The notes beneath the pieces were generated by a model that searched no databases, had not been told where the DNA came from, and saw only the letters and a list, made by a program, of their open reading frames with translations. From assembly GCA_002841395.1 (NCBI GenBank), contig PGZM01000002.1, positions 504,201 through 568,200 of the forward strand: DNA of 64,000 nucleotides. The letters are read 5' to 3'. The DNA is from Firmicutes bacterium HGW-Firmicutes-9 (GTDB lineage Bacteria > Bacillota > Clostridia > Christensenellales > CAG-138). The translations under genes and the position numbers were made by a program. Numbering within the stretch: the stretch's first letter is position 1; each line of letters opens with the position of its first letter. Positions 42,567 through 52,091 of this stretch are shown one piece after another.

Positions 42567-42575
42567 GCAAATTTT

Positions 42576-42614
42576 AATACGGGGCAGACACAACTTATTG
42601 CGCCGCCCCGTATT
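42576..42614. repeat. Inverted repeat between trpB and glmS
   Basis: AATACGGGGC (42576-42585) and GCCCCGTATT (42605-42614), perfect 10-bp arms with a 19-nt loop. Possible end of the trpB transcript, but there is no strong T tract; it lies 10 bp upstream of the glmS -35 box. Confidence 0.45.
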
Positions 42615-42702
42615 GTTAGATACATAATATAGAAGTAATTACCCTTCTCACACAGAGAATCGGACTTTTGGCTACTTCTCTCTATGTAGTTGGGTACAGT
42701 GC

Positions 42703-42744
42703 TTACTTCAGCTCAAAAAACTTCTTACCGCAGCCATAATGCTT
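42703..42744 (-). pseudogene. Relic of a second TrpB C-terminus
   Basis: Downstream of trpB the minus strand reads KHYGCGKKFFELK and a stop in one frame. The intact gene ends [13 protein letters not shown] and a stop. Ten of 13 residues agree, the stop is kept, and only 23 bp separate the intact stop from the relic. No start or upstream codons remain, so it is a leftover of a duplicate or replaced trpB. Confidence 0.75.
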
Positions 42745-42767
42745 GATTTAAGCTGACGATTCAGCAG

Positions 42768-44003
42768 TTATTTCTGCTCAAAGAACTTTTCACCGCAGCC
42801 ATAGTGATCAAAGACGTAGTCGATGTCCTTGTCGCCTCTGCCGGAGAGGTTGACGAGGATCGATCCGCGTTTGCTCTCGCGGGCATAGCGCATGGCATAC
42901 GCCAGCGCGTGTGCGCTCTCGATGGCGGGAATGATGCCCTCGTAGCGGCTGAGGTAGAAGAACGCTTCCATGGCTTCTTCGTCCGTGACGCTTGTGTACG
43001 TCACACGGCCGACATCATGCATGAACGCGTGCTCCGGACCGACAGACGGGTAATCCAGACCGCTCGCGATGCTGTAGACGGGCAGCGGCTCGCCCTTGTC
43101 ATCCTGTAGCAGCAGGCTCTCGAAACCGTGGAGCACGCCTTTTTTGCCGAAGGTGATCGATGCCGCGTTGTCGCCGATGTTGGTGCCGCGTCCCATCGGC
43201 TCCACGCCGACAATTTCGACCGGCTCTTCATAGAACGTTGTGAACAGACCCGCCGCGTTGCTTCCGCCGCCGACGCTCGCGCAGACGACATCCGGCAGAA
43301 GACCGGTCATGTCGAGGAACTGTTCTTTTGCCTCGATGCCGACGACCATCTGGAAATCGCGCACCATCTTCGGGAACGGATGCGGGCCGACGACGGAACC
43401 GATACAATAGATTGCGTCTTCATACTCGTTTAGATATGCCATGAACGCGGCGTCGACTGCCTCTTTGAGCGTCTTGAGGCCGTGGGACGCGGGAATGACG
43501 CGCGCGCCGAGCATCTTCATGCGGGTAACGTTCGGGGCTTGCTTTGCAATGTCAACTTCGCCCATGTAGATGTCGCACTCAAGACCGAAGTATGCAGCGG
43601 CGGTTGCCAATGCTACGCCGTGCTGCCCCGCGCCGGTTTCGGCGATCAGCTTCTTTTTGCCAAGGAACTTTGCGAGCAGTCCCTCGCCCATGCAATGGTT
43701 GAGCTTGTGCGCGCCGGTGTGGTTGAGGTCTTCGCGTTTGAGGTAGATCTGCGTTTTGCCGAGCATGCGGCTGAGGCGTTCCGCGTGGTAGACGGGCGTG
43801 GGCCTGCCCTGAAACTCCTTGCGGATTCTGCGAAGCTCGCTGATAAACTGCGCGCTGTGGCAGATGGTCTCATACGCGTCGTCGATCTCTTTGAACACGG
43901 GAACCAGCTGCGGCGGCAGAAACGCGCCGCCGTATTCGCCGAAGCGGCCGTTTTCGTCGGGGTAGAGTTTGACATAGTTTGTGAAGTCTTTGTAGGTCAT
44001 CAT
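42768..44003 (-). CDS. trpB: Tryptophan synthase beta chain
   Basis: The 411-residue PLP enzyme has the Schiff-base lysine in [10 protein letters not shown] (Lys100), ETGAGQHG, the phosphate loop [10 protein letters not shown] and the GRGDKD end. It is of the common TrpB1 type and full length. It condenses indole with serine. No trpA or other trp gene is adjacent, so it may work with a distant TrpA or salvage free indole. Its start (ATG 44003, AAGGAA upstream) follows a Trp-specific T-box, so expression rises when tRNA-Trp is uncharged. A relic copy of its 3' end lies downstream. Confidence 0.96.
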   Translation of the reverse strand: MMTYKDFTNYVKLYPDENGRFGEYGGAFLPPQLVPVFKEIDDAYETICHSAQFISELRRIRKEFQGRPTPVYHAERLSRMLGKTQIYLKREDLNHTGAHKLNHCMGEGLLAKFLGKKKLIAETGAGQHGVALATAAAYFGLECDIYMGEVDIAKQAPNVTRMKMLGARVIPASHGLKTLKEAVDAAFMAYLNEYEDAIYCIGSVVGPHPFPKMVRDFQMVVGIEAKEQFLDMTGLLPDVVCASVGGGSNAAGLFTTFYEEPVEIVGVEPMGRGTNIGDNAASITFGKKGVLHGFESLLLQDDKGEPLPVYSIASGLDYPSVGPEHAFMHDVGRVTYTSVTDEEAMEAFFYLSRYEGIIPAIESAHALAYAMRYARESKRGSILVNLSGRGDKDIDYVFDHYGCGEKFFEQK

Positions 44004-44083
44004 GATGTTTGTTCCTTGCCCGCCGTTGGCCGCGGACTTTCGTCCTTTCTCGTTTTAATTTTTATTAGAGTTCTGTGGCAAAT

Positions 44084-44348
44084 AAAAAACGCCCTCGTTT
44101 CGGCGCTTACGCCGAAACAAGGACGATGCTCTCGCGGTGCCACCTTGTTTCCCGATGTTGAATCGGGCTCTTAACGGAAATGCCAACACATTCCCCGCGA
44201 TATAACGGTCACGACCCGTCGCAGGATACTTATCTTTCCCCTGCGCGCTCAGCGGTCCATTTGAACGATCGTTTCCTGCGGGGCTTTCACCAGCGCCCCT
44301 GCTCTCTAAGAGGTCGTATTCGTCCGTTATCTCCGCTTCACAGCTTAT
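44084..44348 (-). promoter_or_regulatory. T-box leader with Trp specifier upstream of trpB
   Basis: The minus strand carries the canonical T-box AAGGTGGCACCGCG (plus positions 44133-44146), stem I elements AGAGAGCAG and GGTGAAAGCC, and the specifier loop AAATGGACC with codon TGG (44257-44259). The terminator stem is TTGTTTCGGCG/CGCCGAAACGAG followed by a T run (44084-44124). Uncharged tRNA-Trp should favour the antiterminator and read-through into trpB. Confidence 0.95.
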
Positions 44349-44354
44349 GGCGGC

Positions 44355-44383
44355 ATTATATATGATGCGTTTTCGTTCGTCAA
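44355..44383 (-). promoter_or_regulatory. Promoter of the T-box/trpB transcript
   Basis: Minus-strand TTGACG (44378-44383) and TATAAT (44355-44360), 17-bp spacing; start of the leader near 44348. Confidence 0.85.
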
Positions 44384-44584
44384 GCACAAATTTTCGCGGT
44401 AAATCGGTCATTGTCAGCGTGTGACAACTGTCATATATGTCGAATCAATGAAATGCGGATGAAACGGTTGATGTTGAGTGTGTTATATGGCATAATACAC
44501 TTGATGAGTGAAACAATGATAAACTGCTCTGGTTTGAGCGGTATGAACGACCGGAACCGACCGCGCCAGCGAAAGGGTTCTGCT

Positions 44585-44992
44585 ATGAGAAAGACGCTTC
44601 TGATCGCGCTGTTTGCGCTGATAATCGCCTCCCTGTTCGGCTGCCGAAAAGAGCCGGAGGTCACCTATGTGGATACACTCCCCTGCGATCAGGCGAGCGG
44701 GTACACCTGGGTCGCGCGATCCAGCGCGGACGACACGGGTCAGGTGTATATCGGGCAAACGTATCGCGACGACGAGACTTATGAACTCATGGGCGCGAGC
44801 GGCGTGCTGGAAAACGCGTTTGCCGGTGTCGTACCGGGCATCGCCACCGTGCGCCTGTATTATGTCCATGCCATCGACTGGGACGGCTACAACAGCAGCG
44901 CAACGGGCACGGCGTATTACGAGTTTCTGGTTTACGACGATCTGACCATCAGCCTGCTGTATTCCGAGATCGAACTGCCGGATGAGTTTTAA
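44585..44992 (+). CDS. Lipoprotein, possibly chagasin-like (I42) inhibitor fold
   Basis: The 135-residue protein has a lipoprotein signal: MRKTLLIALFALIIASLFGC with the lipidated cysteine at position 20. The mature part (SGYTWVARSS, PGIATVRLYYVHAIDW, YYEFLVYDD) is beta-rich and recalls chagasin-type cysteine-protease inhibitors with a GYxW loop, but the match is weak and other Ig-like folds fit. The ATG is preceded by GAAAGGG; longer frames contain no signal peptide. It is a single gene ending at a bidirectional terminator shared with clpB. Confidence 0.7.
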   Translation: MRKTLLIALFALIIASLFGCRKEPEVTYVDTLPCDQASGYTWVARSSADDTGQVYIGQTYRDDETYELMGASGVLENAFAGVVPGIATVRLYYVHAIDWDGYNSSATGTAYYEFLVYDDLTISLLYSEIELPDEF

Positions 44993-45005
44993 TCGCGAAG
45001 CATAA

Positions 45006-45040
45006 CAAAAGCGGCGTTCCGAACGGAGCGCCGCTTTTTG
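45006..45040. terminator. Bidirectional terminator between lipoprotein gene and clpB
   Basis: A 10-bp stem (45011-45020 with 45025-45034, one G-T pair) with a GAAC loop and A/T tracts on both sides. Confidence 0.9.
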
Positions 45041-45049
45041 TTGGTTGTG

Positions 45050-47644
45050 TTAACGCACGTAGAGACCGTTTTCGTTTCGGTCGATGACCAGCACCGTATC
45101 GGGCTCGATGTCGCTCGCGATGATCTTTCTTGCGAGCAGTGTCTCCACCCTGCCCTGAATATACCGCTTGAGCGGACGCGCGCCGTAAAGCGGGTCGCTG
45201 CCCTCGTCGACGATGTACTCCTTCGCGGCGTCGGTGACATCCACCTTGAGCTGCCGCGCTGCAAGCCGCTTGTTCAGATCCGCAATCAGCAGATCGACAA
45301 TCTGCTTGAGGTCGTCCTTCTTCAGCGGACGGTAGAACACGATCTCGTCGAGACGATTGAGAAACTCCGGCCGGAAGGATTGCTTGAGCATCTGCATCAC
45401 GAGGTCTCTCGCGCTGTCAGTGATGCATCCTTCGTGGTCGATGCCCTCCAGAATCACGTCCGAACCCAGATTGCTGGTCAGAATCAGAATCGCGTTCTTA
45501 AAGTCCACCGTCCTGCCCTGACCATCCGTAATGCGACCATCGTCCAACACCTGCAGCAGCACGTTGAGCACGTCCGGATGCGCCTTTTCGACCTCGTCGA
45601 ACAGCACGACGGCATACGGCTTTCTGCGCACGGCTTCGGTCAGCTGACTGCCTTCGTCATAGCCCACATATCCCGGAGGTGCGCCGATGAGACGACTGAC
45701 GCTGAATTTCTCCATGTATTCGGACATATCAATGCGAACCATGCTCTTTTCGTCGTCAAACAACGCCTGCGCAAGCGCCTTGGCAAGCTCCGTTTTGCCT
45801 ACACCGGTAGGTCCTAAAAACAGGAACGAGCCGATGGGACGGTTGGGGTCCTGTATGCCCGCGCGGGAGCGCAGGATGGCGTCGCTCACGCGATCGACCG
45901 CTTCGTCCTGTCCTATAACCCGCTGATGCAGAATTTCCGGCAGGCGCAGGAGTTTATCTCGCTCGCCTTCCATCAGGCGCGACACGGGAATGCCCGTCCA
46001 GCGTGCGACGATGCGGGCGATCTCCTCTTCACTCACGCGGTCATGCAGATAGGTCGTTTCATGCGCGCCGCTCTCAGCGAGCTTCTCCTCGCATTCCAGA
46101 TCGGCGATCAGCTGCGGCAGCTTGCCGTATTTCAGTTCCGCTGCTTTGTTGAGATCATACGCGCTCTCCGCTCTGGCGATCTCGGCATTCGCGCGCTCGA
46201 TCTCCTCGCGGAGCTGCTGCACCTTGCCGATGGCGGATTTCTCGTTTTCCCACTTCGCCTTCATCTCATTGAAGTTCGCGCGCAGTTCCGCAAGCTCGCG
46301 CTGGATATCCTCCAGATGCTCGCGGCTGAGCTTATCCGTCTCCTTTTTGAGCGCGGCCTCCTCAATCTCCAGCTGCATGATCTTGCGGCTGCTTGCGTCA
46401 AGTTCGGTCGGCATGCTGTCCAGTTCCGTCTTGATCAATGCGCAGGCTTCGTCCACAAGGTCGATGGCTTTGTCCGGCAGGAAACGGTCAGAGATATAGC
46501 GATGGCTCAGTGTTGCCGCCGCAATCAGCGCCGCATCCTGAATCTTCACGCCGTGGAACACCTCATAGCGTTCCTTCAAACCGCGCAAAATCGAGATCGT
46601 GTCCTCGACCGTCGGCTCCTCGACCAGCACCGGCTGAAAACGCCGCTCCAACGCCGCGTCTTTCTCGATATACTGGCGATACTCGTCTAGCGTCGTCGCA
46701 CCGATACAGTGCAGCTCGCCGCGCGCGAGCATCGGCTTTAAGAGGTTGCCTGCGTCCATCGCGCCTTCGGTCTTGCCCGCGCCGACGATGTTGTGCAGCT
46801 CGTCGATGAAGAGGATGATGCGTCCGTCGCTCTCCTTGATCTCATTGAGCACGGATTTCAATCGTTCTTCAAATTCGCCGCGGAATTTTGCGCCCGCGAT
46901 GAGCGCGCCCATATCGAGCGCGAACACTTTGCGGTCTTTCAGGTTGTCCGGCACGTCGCCGCGCACGATACGAAGGGCAAGTCCCTCTGCGATCGCTGTT
47001 TTGCCGACGCCCGGCTCACCGATGAGCACCGGGTTGTTCTTCGTCTTACGCGAGAGAATGCGAACCACGCTGCGGATCTCATCGTCACGCCCGATCACGG
47101 GGTCAAGTTTCTGGTTGCGCGCAAGTTCCACCAAGTCCTGCCCGTACTTGTTCAGCACGTCATAAGTATTCTCGGGGTTGTCGGTCGTCACAGGTCGGTT
47201 CCCGCGAACGACCTTCAGCTGCTCGAGAAACGCTTTTTCCGTCACTTCGTTTCGCGCAAGCAGTTTCTTGATTGGCTCGTTTGCCTTTTTTAAAAGGCCT
47301 AGAAACAGGTGCTCAACCGAGACATACTGGTCGCCCATCTCTTTTGCGCGCTTTTCCGCCTCGTTGAACGCCGCATTCAGGTCCTGCGAAATGTAGATCT
47401 GATCGGAGCCCGACCCCGTGTTGTAGGTCGGAAGTCCGTTGACCTCTCGATCCGCTTCCTGACGAAGACGGCTGACGTCCGCGCCTGTAGCGGTGAGGAT
47501 GCTGCCGATCAGCCCGTCCGGCTGCGCGATCAAGGCGTACAACATGTGCGCCTGCGTTACCTCTGTATTTTTTCGCTCGCTGGCGATCTGCTGTGCGTTC
47601 TGCACAGCCTCAATGCTTTTTTGTGTTAACTGATTGACGTTCAT
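45050..47644 (-). CDS. clpB: ATP-dependent disaggregase ClpB
   Basis: The 864-residue protein has the Clp N-domain repeats (1-145), the first AAA+ module (Walker [14 protein letters not shown]), a ClpB-type coiled-coil middle domain (about 390-520, rich in E/K/L/R) and the second AAA+ module ([14 protein letters not shown]), ending GLYVR. With DnaK it resolves protein aggregates. Start ATG 47644 is preceded by AGGAGGTGA. The ribbon-helix-helix gene lies 16 bp upstream on the same strand; no CIRCE element was seen. Confidence 0.97.
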   Translation of the reverse strand: MNVNQLTQKSIEAVQNAQQIASERKNTEVTQAHMLYALIAQPDGLIGSILTATGADVSRLRQEADREVNGLPTYNTGSGSDQIYISQDLNAAFNEAEKRAKEMGDQYVSVEHLFLGLLKKANEPIKKLLARNEVTEKAFLEQLKVVRGNRPVTTDNPENTYDVLNKYGQDLVELARNQKLDPVIGRDDEIRSVVRILSRKTKNNPVLIGEPGVGKTAIAEGLALRIVRGDVPDNLKDRKVFALDMGALIAGAKFRGEFEERLKSVLNEIKESDGRIILFIDELHNIVGAGKTEGAMDAGNLLKPMLARGELHCIGATTLDEYRQYIEKDAALERRFQPVLVEEPTVEDTISILRGLKERYEVFHGVKIQDAALIAAATLSHRYISDRFLPDKAIDLVDEACALIKTELDSMPTELDASSRKIMQLEIEEAALKKETDKLSREHLEDIQRELAELRANFNEMKAKWENEKSAIGKVQQLREEIERANAEIARAESAYDLNKAAELKYGKLPQLIADLECEEKLAESGAHETTYLHDRVSEEEIARIVARWTGIPVSRLMEGERDKLLRLPEILHQRVIGQDEAVDRVSDAILRSRAGIQDPNRPIGSFLFLGPTGVGKTELAKALAQALFDDEKSMVRIDMSEYMEKFSVSRLIGAPPGYVGYDEGSQLTEAVRRKPYAVVLFDEVEKAHPDVLNVLLQVLDDGRITDGQGRTVDFKNAILILTSNLGSDVILEGIDHEGCITDSARDLVMQMLKQSFRPEFLNRLDEIVFYRPLKKDDLKQIVDLLIADLNKRLAARQLKVDVTDAAKEYIVDEGSDPLYGARPLKRYIQGRVETLLARKIIASDIEPDTVLVIDRNENGLYVR

Positions 47645-47660
47645 ATCCGTCACCTCCTAA

Positions 47661-48302
47661 TTACAAGATCATGCCACCGCTGTGGATGTGGTTGACGTAA
47701 CGTTTTTCGACGTTCGTCACCGCCAGCGCAGGGTCATGGATGGATTCAAAATACAGTTTGAGCGCGGAGTCCAGCAGGTTGATGTACGCTGCGATTCCCT
47801 CGCCGATCTGCTCGTTGGTAAGATCTTCACTGGTTAAGCGAAGTTTTCTAAGATAGCGCCCGTCTTCCATGGCGCATTCTACGCGGCCTATGTACTTGTT
47901 TTCGATTCGCGTCCAGAGCTTGAAAAACTGTAGCATCGCAAGTACGAGCGCGCTGTTTTGGCTCCGCACCGAAACCCGCAGCTCACCGAGCAGCGGACGC
48001 GCGTTTTTGTAGAGTTCCACGCTATAACGCACGCTGGGGTTATATTTATAGTCCAGCGCGCTGCGTAGCGAAAACATCGATTCCGAAGGTTGCAGCTGCG
48101 GCTCAAACACACTGCCCAGCAGCATATGCTCGATCGCGGAAAACACCTCGCGCATGCGTTTTTCCGGCGTGGTGTACCGCACATACTCCGCGAGAATCTG
48201 GTTGATCATCGCGGATCGGCTTGCGCCTGTTTCATACGCCATGCGGTCGATTTCCTGCACGATTTCGTCCGAAAGGACAAGCGAATACACGCTTTTGTTC
48301 AT
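47661..48302 (-). CDS. Ribbon-helix-helix protein with helical C-terminal domain, upstream of clpB
   Basis: The 213-residue protein has an N-terminal ribbon-helix-helix (KSVYSLVLSDEIVQEIDRMAYETGASRSAMINQILAEYV, residues 2-42), as in CopG/Arc-type DNA binders, followed by about 170 residues without a family I recognise. It is directly followed by clpB (16 bp), so it is cotranscribed with it and may autoregulate the pair; this is inferred from position only. Start ATG 48302 follows AAGAGGTGA; a good promoter lies upstream. Confidence 0.82.
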   Translation of the reverse strand: MNKSVYSLVLSDEIVQEIDRMAYETGASRSAMINQILAEYVRYTTPEKRMREVFSAIEHMLLGSVFEPQLQPSESMFSLRSALDYKYNPSVRYSVELYKNARPLLGELRVSVRSQNSALVLAMLQFFKLWTRIENKYIGRVECAMEDGRYLRKLRLTSEDLTNEQIGEGIAAYINLLDSALKLYFESIHDPALAVTNVEKRYVNHIHSGGMIL

Positions 48303-48330
48303 CTGTATCACCTCTTGTCTGATAGCTTCA

Positions 48331-48358
48331 TTATAGCAACGTGTGTTAACTTTGCAAT
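48331..48358 (-). promoter_or_regulatory. Promoter of the RHH-clpB operon
   Basis: Minus-strand TTGCAA (48353-48358) and TATAAT (48331-48336), 16-bp spacing, about 28 bp before the RHH start codon. Confidence 0.75.
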
Positions 48359-48448
48359 CGTCATTATTAATTCCGCGTACGATTTTGCAATTCTTTCACG
48401 ATTTGACTATACTGAATTCGCAATGCTTTGAGGAGAACACAACTACGC

Positions 48449-49609
48449 ATGAAATATGACTTTGACGAGATCATCAGCCGCACCGGAACCGGCAGCATCA
48501 AGCTGGAAGCGGGCGAGAAAATCAACCCCTATCTGCCGAAAGAACACATCCCGCTTTGGGTGGCGGATATGGACTTTGCCTGCGCGCCGGAGATTATCTC
48601 CGCCATGCAGCAACGGCTTGATCGCAGAATTCTTGGATACACCAACCTCACTGAAGAATGCAAGTCAAGCACCTGTCGCTGGATGGCGCACCGGCACGAT
48701 TGGAACCCGGATCCGGAGCAGATCGTCTTCTCCGCGGGCATCGTCAACGCGCTGTTTGCGGCTGTTGCGCGTTTGACGAAACCCGGTGACGAAGTCTGCT
48801 TTCTGACGCCTGCGTATCGCCCGTTTGAAGACGCGGTTAGAAAACAAAATCGTGTGCCCGTTTACTCGCGTATGATTTGCGAGGAGGGCGTGTGGAAGAT
48901 CGACTTTGCTGATCTTTCCGAGAAGTTGAGCCGTCCGAACTGCGCAATGTTCTTTCATTGTAACCCGCATAACCCGACCGGACGCGTTTTCACCGAAACA
49001 GAGTTGATGCGTCTTGGCAAGCTCTGTTTCTCGAACGATGTGTTCGTCGTCAGCGACGAAATTCACGAGGACTTGACGCGTATGGGCAAGCACCACATCC
49101 CGCTGCAGAAGCTTTTACCGAAAGAAAAGCGCATCATTACCTGCACCAGCCCCAGCAAAAGTTTTAATCTGGCGGGCAACAATCACGCGCATTTGTTCAT
49201 CCCGGATGAATCACTCCGTCGCACGTGGACAAAAAACTACTATAATGGGCATCCGAGCGCGCTCTCAAACGAGGCCACGATTGCCGCCTACAGCGATTCA
49301 GGGGATTGGCTGGAGGAACTGCGCAGTTATCTGGACGAGAGCTTTGCGATGATGAAACAGCTGCTCAACGAGCGTCTGCCAAAGGCGAAGTTTGCCATCG
49401 CGGAAGGAACATATCTCGCGTGGGTCGACCTTTCGGGCTACCGTTTGAGTGAACAGGAGCTCAAGCAGCGCATCTCGCAAGCCGGGGTGTTTGTGCAGTT
49501 TGGCGAAGATTTTGTGGACAATGCAGATTGCTTTATGCGCGTGAATCTCGCAAGTCCAAGAAGCGTTGTAAGAGAAGGATTGGATCGCATCTGCCGCGCT
49601 CTCGAATAA
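48449..49609 (+). CDS. MalY/PatB family aminotransferase (cystathionine beta-lyase-like)
   Basis: The 386-residue fold-type I PLP enzyme has IPLWVADMDFACAPEI, the HCNPHNPTGRVF motif, VVSDEIHEDL and the PLP lysine in SPSKSFNLAG. These are diagnostic of the MalY/PatB subgroup, which cleaves C-S bonds of cystathionine or cysteine conjugates. Start ATG 48449 has GAGGAG about 12 nt upstream. It is a single gene divergent from the RHH-clpB operon and ends at its own terminator. Confidence 0.92.
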   Translation: MKYDFDEIISRTGTGSIKLEAGEKINPYLPKEHIPLWVADMDFACAPEIISAMQQRLDRRILGYTNLTEECKSSTCRWMAHRHDWNPDPEQIVFSAGIVNALFAAVARLTKPGDEVCFLTPAYRPFEDAVRKQNRVPVYSRMICEEGVWKIDFADLSEKLSRPNCAMFFHCNPHNPTGRVFTETELMRLGKLCFSNDVFVVSDEIHEDLTRMGKHHIPLQKLLPKEKRIITCTSPSKSFNLAGNNHAHLFIPDESLRRTWTKNYYNGHPSALSNEATIAAYSDSGDWLEELRSYLDESFAMMKQLLNERLPKAKFAIAEGTYLAWVDLSGYRLSEQELKQRISQAGVFVQFGEDFVDNADCFMRVNLASPRSVVREGLDRICRALE

Positions 49610-49633
49610 TATATTTTCTAAACTTAATATTTT

Positions 49634-49664
49634 GCCGCCGGAAATCGCGTTTCGGCGGCTTTTT
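49634..49664 (+). terminator. Terminator of the MalY/PatB gene
   Basis: GCCGCCG (49634-49640) and CGGCGGC (49653-49659), then TTTTTG. Confidence 0.88.
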
Positions 49665-49992
49665 GTTGCTAGCGTGTTACATGGTTTAAATGTATTTTTA
49701 GACAAGTGATACCTATTGTGTTTTATATCGTGTAACAATTCGATTTCGCGCAAGAATCACGAAGTAGAAATCTAGAGATCTTTAATGTAATACCTTGCAA
49801 TCTCAATAAAATTTGAATACATCTCTACTAATCTCTTGATTTACGCTGATTTTTGTCTCAAATCATGTATGTGCATCGTGATTTTCGGCATTCGAAAAAA
49901 GATTCTGAAATAAACCGTTTCCAGTTCAATTCGTAACGCATATGTAACATCGAATGCGTATGCTATGTCTCGAAAGCAAAAAAAGGACGAGT
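49665..49992. other. AT-rich intergenic region
   Basis: No gene, RNA motif or repeat recognised. It should contain the promoter of the following membrane-anchored protein; AACGCATATG and AATGCGTATG (around 49935-49965) are imperfectly repeated. Confidence 0.4.
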
Positions 49993-50937
49993 GTGGAACG
50001 TATGGGAAAGAATCTTAAGCGTGGATTGATCATAATCGCAATTCTTCTTCTGATCGGCGGAGGTGTTTATGGCGTGAATTATTTCGCCGGACAGCGAGAT
50101 TTTGTTGCGTCCAATCCGTCGTATATCAATGAGCTTGCGCAGAATGAAACGCTTGAGGAAATCGCAGATGAAGTCATCCCGCTGGCTGGGCCGCAGGATG
50201 TGCAGGTGGTTCCTCTTGTGATAGAGGAAGAGCCTGCTACGCCACCTTCTGCAACACCGACTCCTGTTCCTCCGGTAGTTACGCAAGCCCCGGCAGCAAC
50301 GCAAGCTCCGGCGACTCCTACACCTACGCCCACTCCAACACCGACGCTAGCGGTCTCTCCTGAACTCTCGGCTTCTCCTTCGCCTTCAGCCTCCCCCACG
50401 CCCACGCCTGCTCCGGTCTCCAACACGGCGACACGTCTGCTGGAACGTGCAAACACGCTCCTGACACAGTTTAACGCCTGCGCGAGCAACGAAGAAAAGC
50501 GTGCCCTGCTCGGCATCACCAACAGCAACTTCAGCAACGATTCGTTTCGCGCGAAGCTTCTATATGATCTTGGCGGCTCCTGGGAACAGTTGGAGGCTGA
50601 GGTCGTCGACGCAACGCAATATCAGCAGGATAAAACGCTCTATGTGCAGGTTTATATGAGCGGATTGCGCCATGATATGGTGCCTGTCGTGTACTCAACA
50701 CAAAACCCCGACCTCTCCGGCAATCAGTGGTCGACCAACCTTGTCTACAACGACGATATCGAGCTTTGGATGGAGTATACAGAGAAACATCCCTACAACG
50801 ATAGTCGCGTCGGTTACGGTATGACCGCGCTGGGCAATAACGAGGATGGTTGGGACGAGCTCAAGGACGTTATGGAGACCAGCCCCGTTTGGGAAGAGGT
50901 CGTTGTGCCGACATCGCCCGATCCGGTTGATCCGTAA
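49993..50937 (+). CDS. Membrane-anchored protein with Pro/Thr-rich linker
   Basis: The about 314-residue protein has a basic N-terminus and one signal-anchor helix (GLIIIAILLLIGGGVYGVNYF), then an acidic segment, a 70-residue linker of Pro, Thr, Ala and Ser (with PTPTPTPTPT), and a C-terminal extracytoplasmic domain of about 150 residues without a family I recognise. The layout fits a cell-surface protein crossing the peptidoglycan. Start is GTG 49993 after AAAAGGA, or the ATG at 50002. The Pro/Thr region has repeated cCNaCN codons, prone to length change. Confidence 0.78.
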   Translation: MERMGKNLKRGLIIIAILLLIGGGVYGVNYFAGQRDFVASNPSYINELAQNETLEEIADEVIPLAGPQDVQVVPLVIEEEPATPPSATPTPVPPVVTQAPAATQAPATPTPTPTPTPTLAVSPELSASPSPSASPTPTPAPVSNTATRLLERANTLLTQFNACASNEEKRALLGITNSNFSNDSFRAKLLYDLGGSWEQLEAEVVDATQYQQDKTLYVQVYMSGLRHDMVPVVYSTQNPDLSGNQWSTNLVYNDDIELWMEYTEKHPYNDSRVGYGMTALGNNEDGWDELKDVMETSPVWEEVVVPTSPDPVDP

Positions 50938-50959
50938 ATTGGAACAACTACAAACAAAC

Positions 50960-50992
50960 AAAAAACGGACGGCATCAGCCGTCCGTTTTTTT
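50960..50992. terminator. Bidirectional terminator between the linker protein and orr
   Basis: ACGGACGGC and GCCGTCCGT form a 9-bp stem with loop ATCA, with an A5 tract before and a T7 tract after it. It can also end the ornithine operon on the minus strand. Confidence 0.92.
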
Positions 50993-51006
50993 GCGTCTCT
51001 GTATTA

Positions 51007-52077
51007 TTACTCAATATAATCTCTGGCGACATACGGGCTGGTATATGCCCGAAGGAGCGCGCCATAATCCGGCGTAAAATCGAGAACATCGCCTACGCGA
51101 TATTCCTTTGCATTCGTCAAATCGACGATCAGATGATCCGAGCTTGCGCCGATGATTTTGATATCCGTGTCTCGCGGAGTGAGCCCGTCCGCAACTGTAT
51201 CCTGGCGGCCGATTTTGCAGATACCGCGGATCTGGTCGCCGAGGCTCTCAAACGTCGGATGCTCGCCAAATGCGTTTGCCCCGCTTTCGCCGATGGGAAC
51301 CGACGGTTTGCGCTGTACTTCAATCAGGCGCGTCGAGAGGGTAAAGGCGTCGCCGTAGAGCCCGTTCATCACGCGGCAGGCGGCGGTGTCATTGCCGAGC
51401 ATGATCGATTCGCCGAGCCGCAGATGATTGACGCAATCCGGCACAAGCCCGCGCTTGAGTAGTCCCAGCGAGCTGCTGTTGCCGCCGGAAACGATCGGAA
51501 TTGGCAGTCCCGTCCGCGCGCGCAGTTCATCCGCGACGTTACAAAGTTCGCCAAGATTGTTCTCGTCCGGGATGATCGCGCCGTAGCACGTCAGGTTTGT
51601 TCCGACGCCGTACAATTCGACCCCTTCCTCCGTCTTTGCTGCGTCTGCCGCGCGGTAGATCGCCTCCCGTTCCAGAAACAACAATCCTTCGCGCAGATCG
51701 CCGAGGTCGACCATCAATATAATCTTGTGCGTTTTCCCTGCAGTGCGTGCGGCTTTTCCCAGCGCGCGAATGGTGTCGATCTCCGAAACCAGACTGATAT
51801 CGGCTAGCGCAACAGTCTCATCCGCCTCCTCCGGCGCAGGCGCCCGCAATAATAGCTTTGATTTATCTGTCTTTAGTTTTGCAAGATTCTCCGTCCGCGC
51901 ATCGGCAAGCATGGTCGCTTTGCTGTTTTCCAAAACGCGTGCGATGCGCTCATCCGCGCAGACCACTTTGGTCACCGCGGCAATAGAAACGCCGTTTTCC
52001 GCGCACAGCGCGCAAAGCATATCGACGTTGTGTTTGATCTTCTGTAAATCCGCCGTGATACGCGGGTAAGTCGCCAT
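51007..52077 (-). CDS. orr: Ornithine racemase (alanine-racemase-like fold)
   Basis: The 356-residue PLP-dependent protein has the alanine racemase N-terminal barrel with the Schiff-base Lys37 in AAVTKVV, MVDLGDLREGL, GVGTNLTCYGA and SGGNSSSL. It matches the Orr type of amino-acid-fermenting clostridia, which turns L-ornithine into D-ornithine, the substrate of the aminomutase encoded upstream. It is the last gene of the ornithine operon, 14 bp after the glmL-like gene, with AGAGGT before ATG 52077. Identification is strengthened by this context. Confidence 0.92.
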   Translation of the reverse strand: MATYPRITADLQKIKHNVDMLCALCAENGVSIAAVTKVVCADERIARVLENSKATMLADARTENLAKLKTDKSKLLLRAPAPEEADETVALADISLVSEIDTIRALGKAARTAGKTHKIILMVDLGDLREGLLFLEREAIYRAADAAKTEEGVELYGVGTNLTCYGAIIPDENNLGELCNVADELRARTGLPIPIVSGGNSSSLGLLKRGLVPDCVNHLRLGESIMLGNDTAACRVMNGLYGDAFTLSTRLIEVQRKPSVPIGESGANAFGEHPTFESLGDQIRGICKIGRQDTVADGLTPRDTDIKIIGASSDHLIVDLTNAKEYRVGDVLDFTPDYGALLRAYTSPYVARDYIE

Positions 52078-52091
52078 AGATACCTCTGTCG

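Noticed and set aside
42446-42600. glmS ribozyme
   Set aside because: Expected conserved core and cleavage region were not found; the leader forms a different, simple stem-loop.
50270-50430. Tandem repeat array in the Pro/Thr coding region
   Set aside because: It is low-complexity codon repetition of a Pro/Thr/Ser linker inside a gene, not a CRISPR or mobile repeat.
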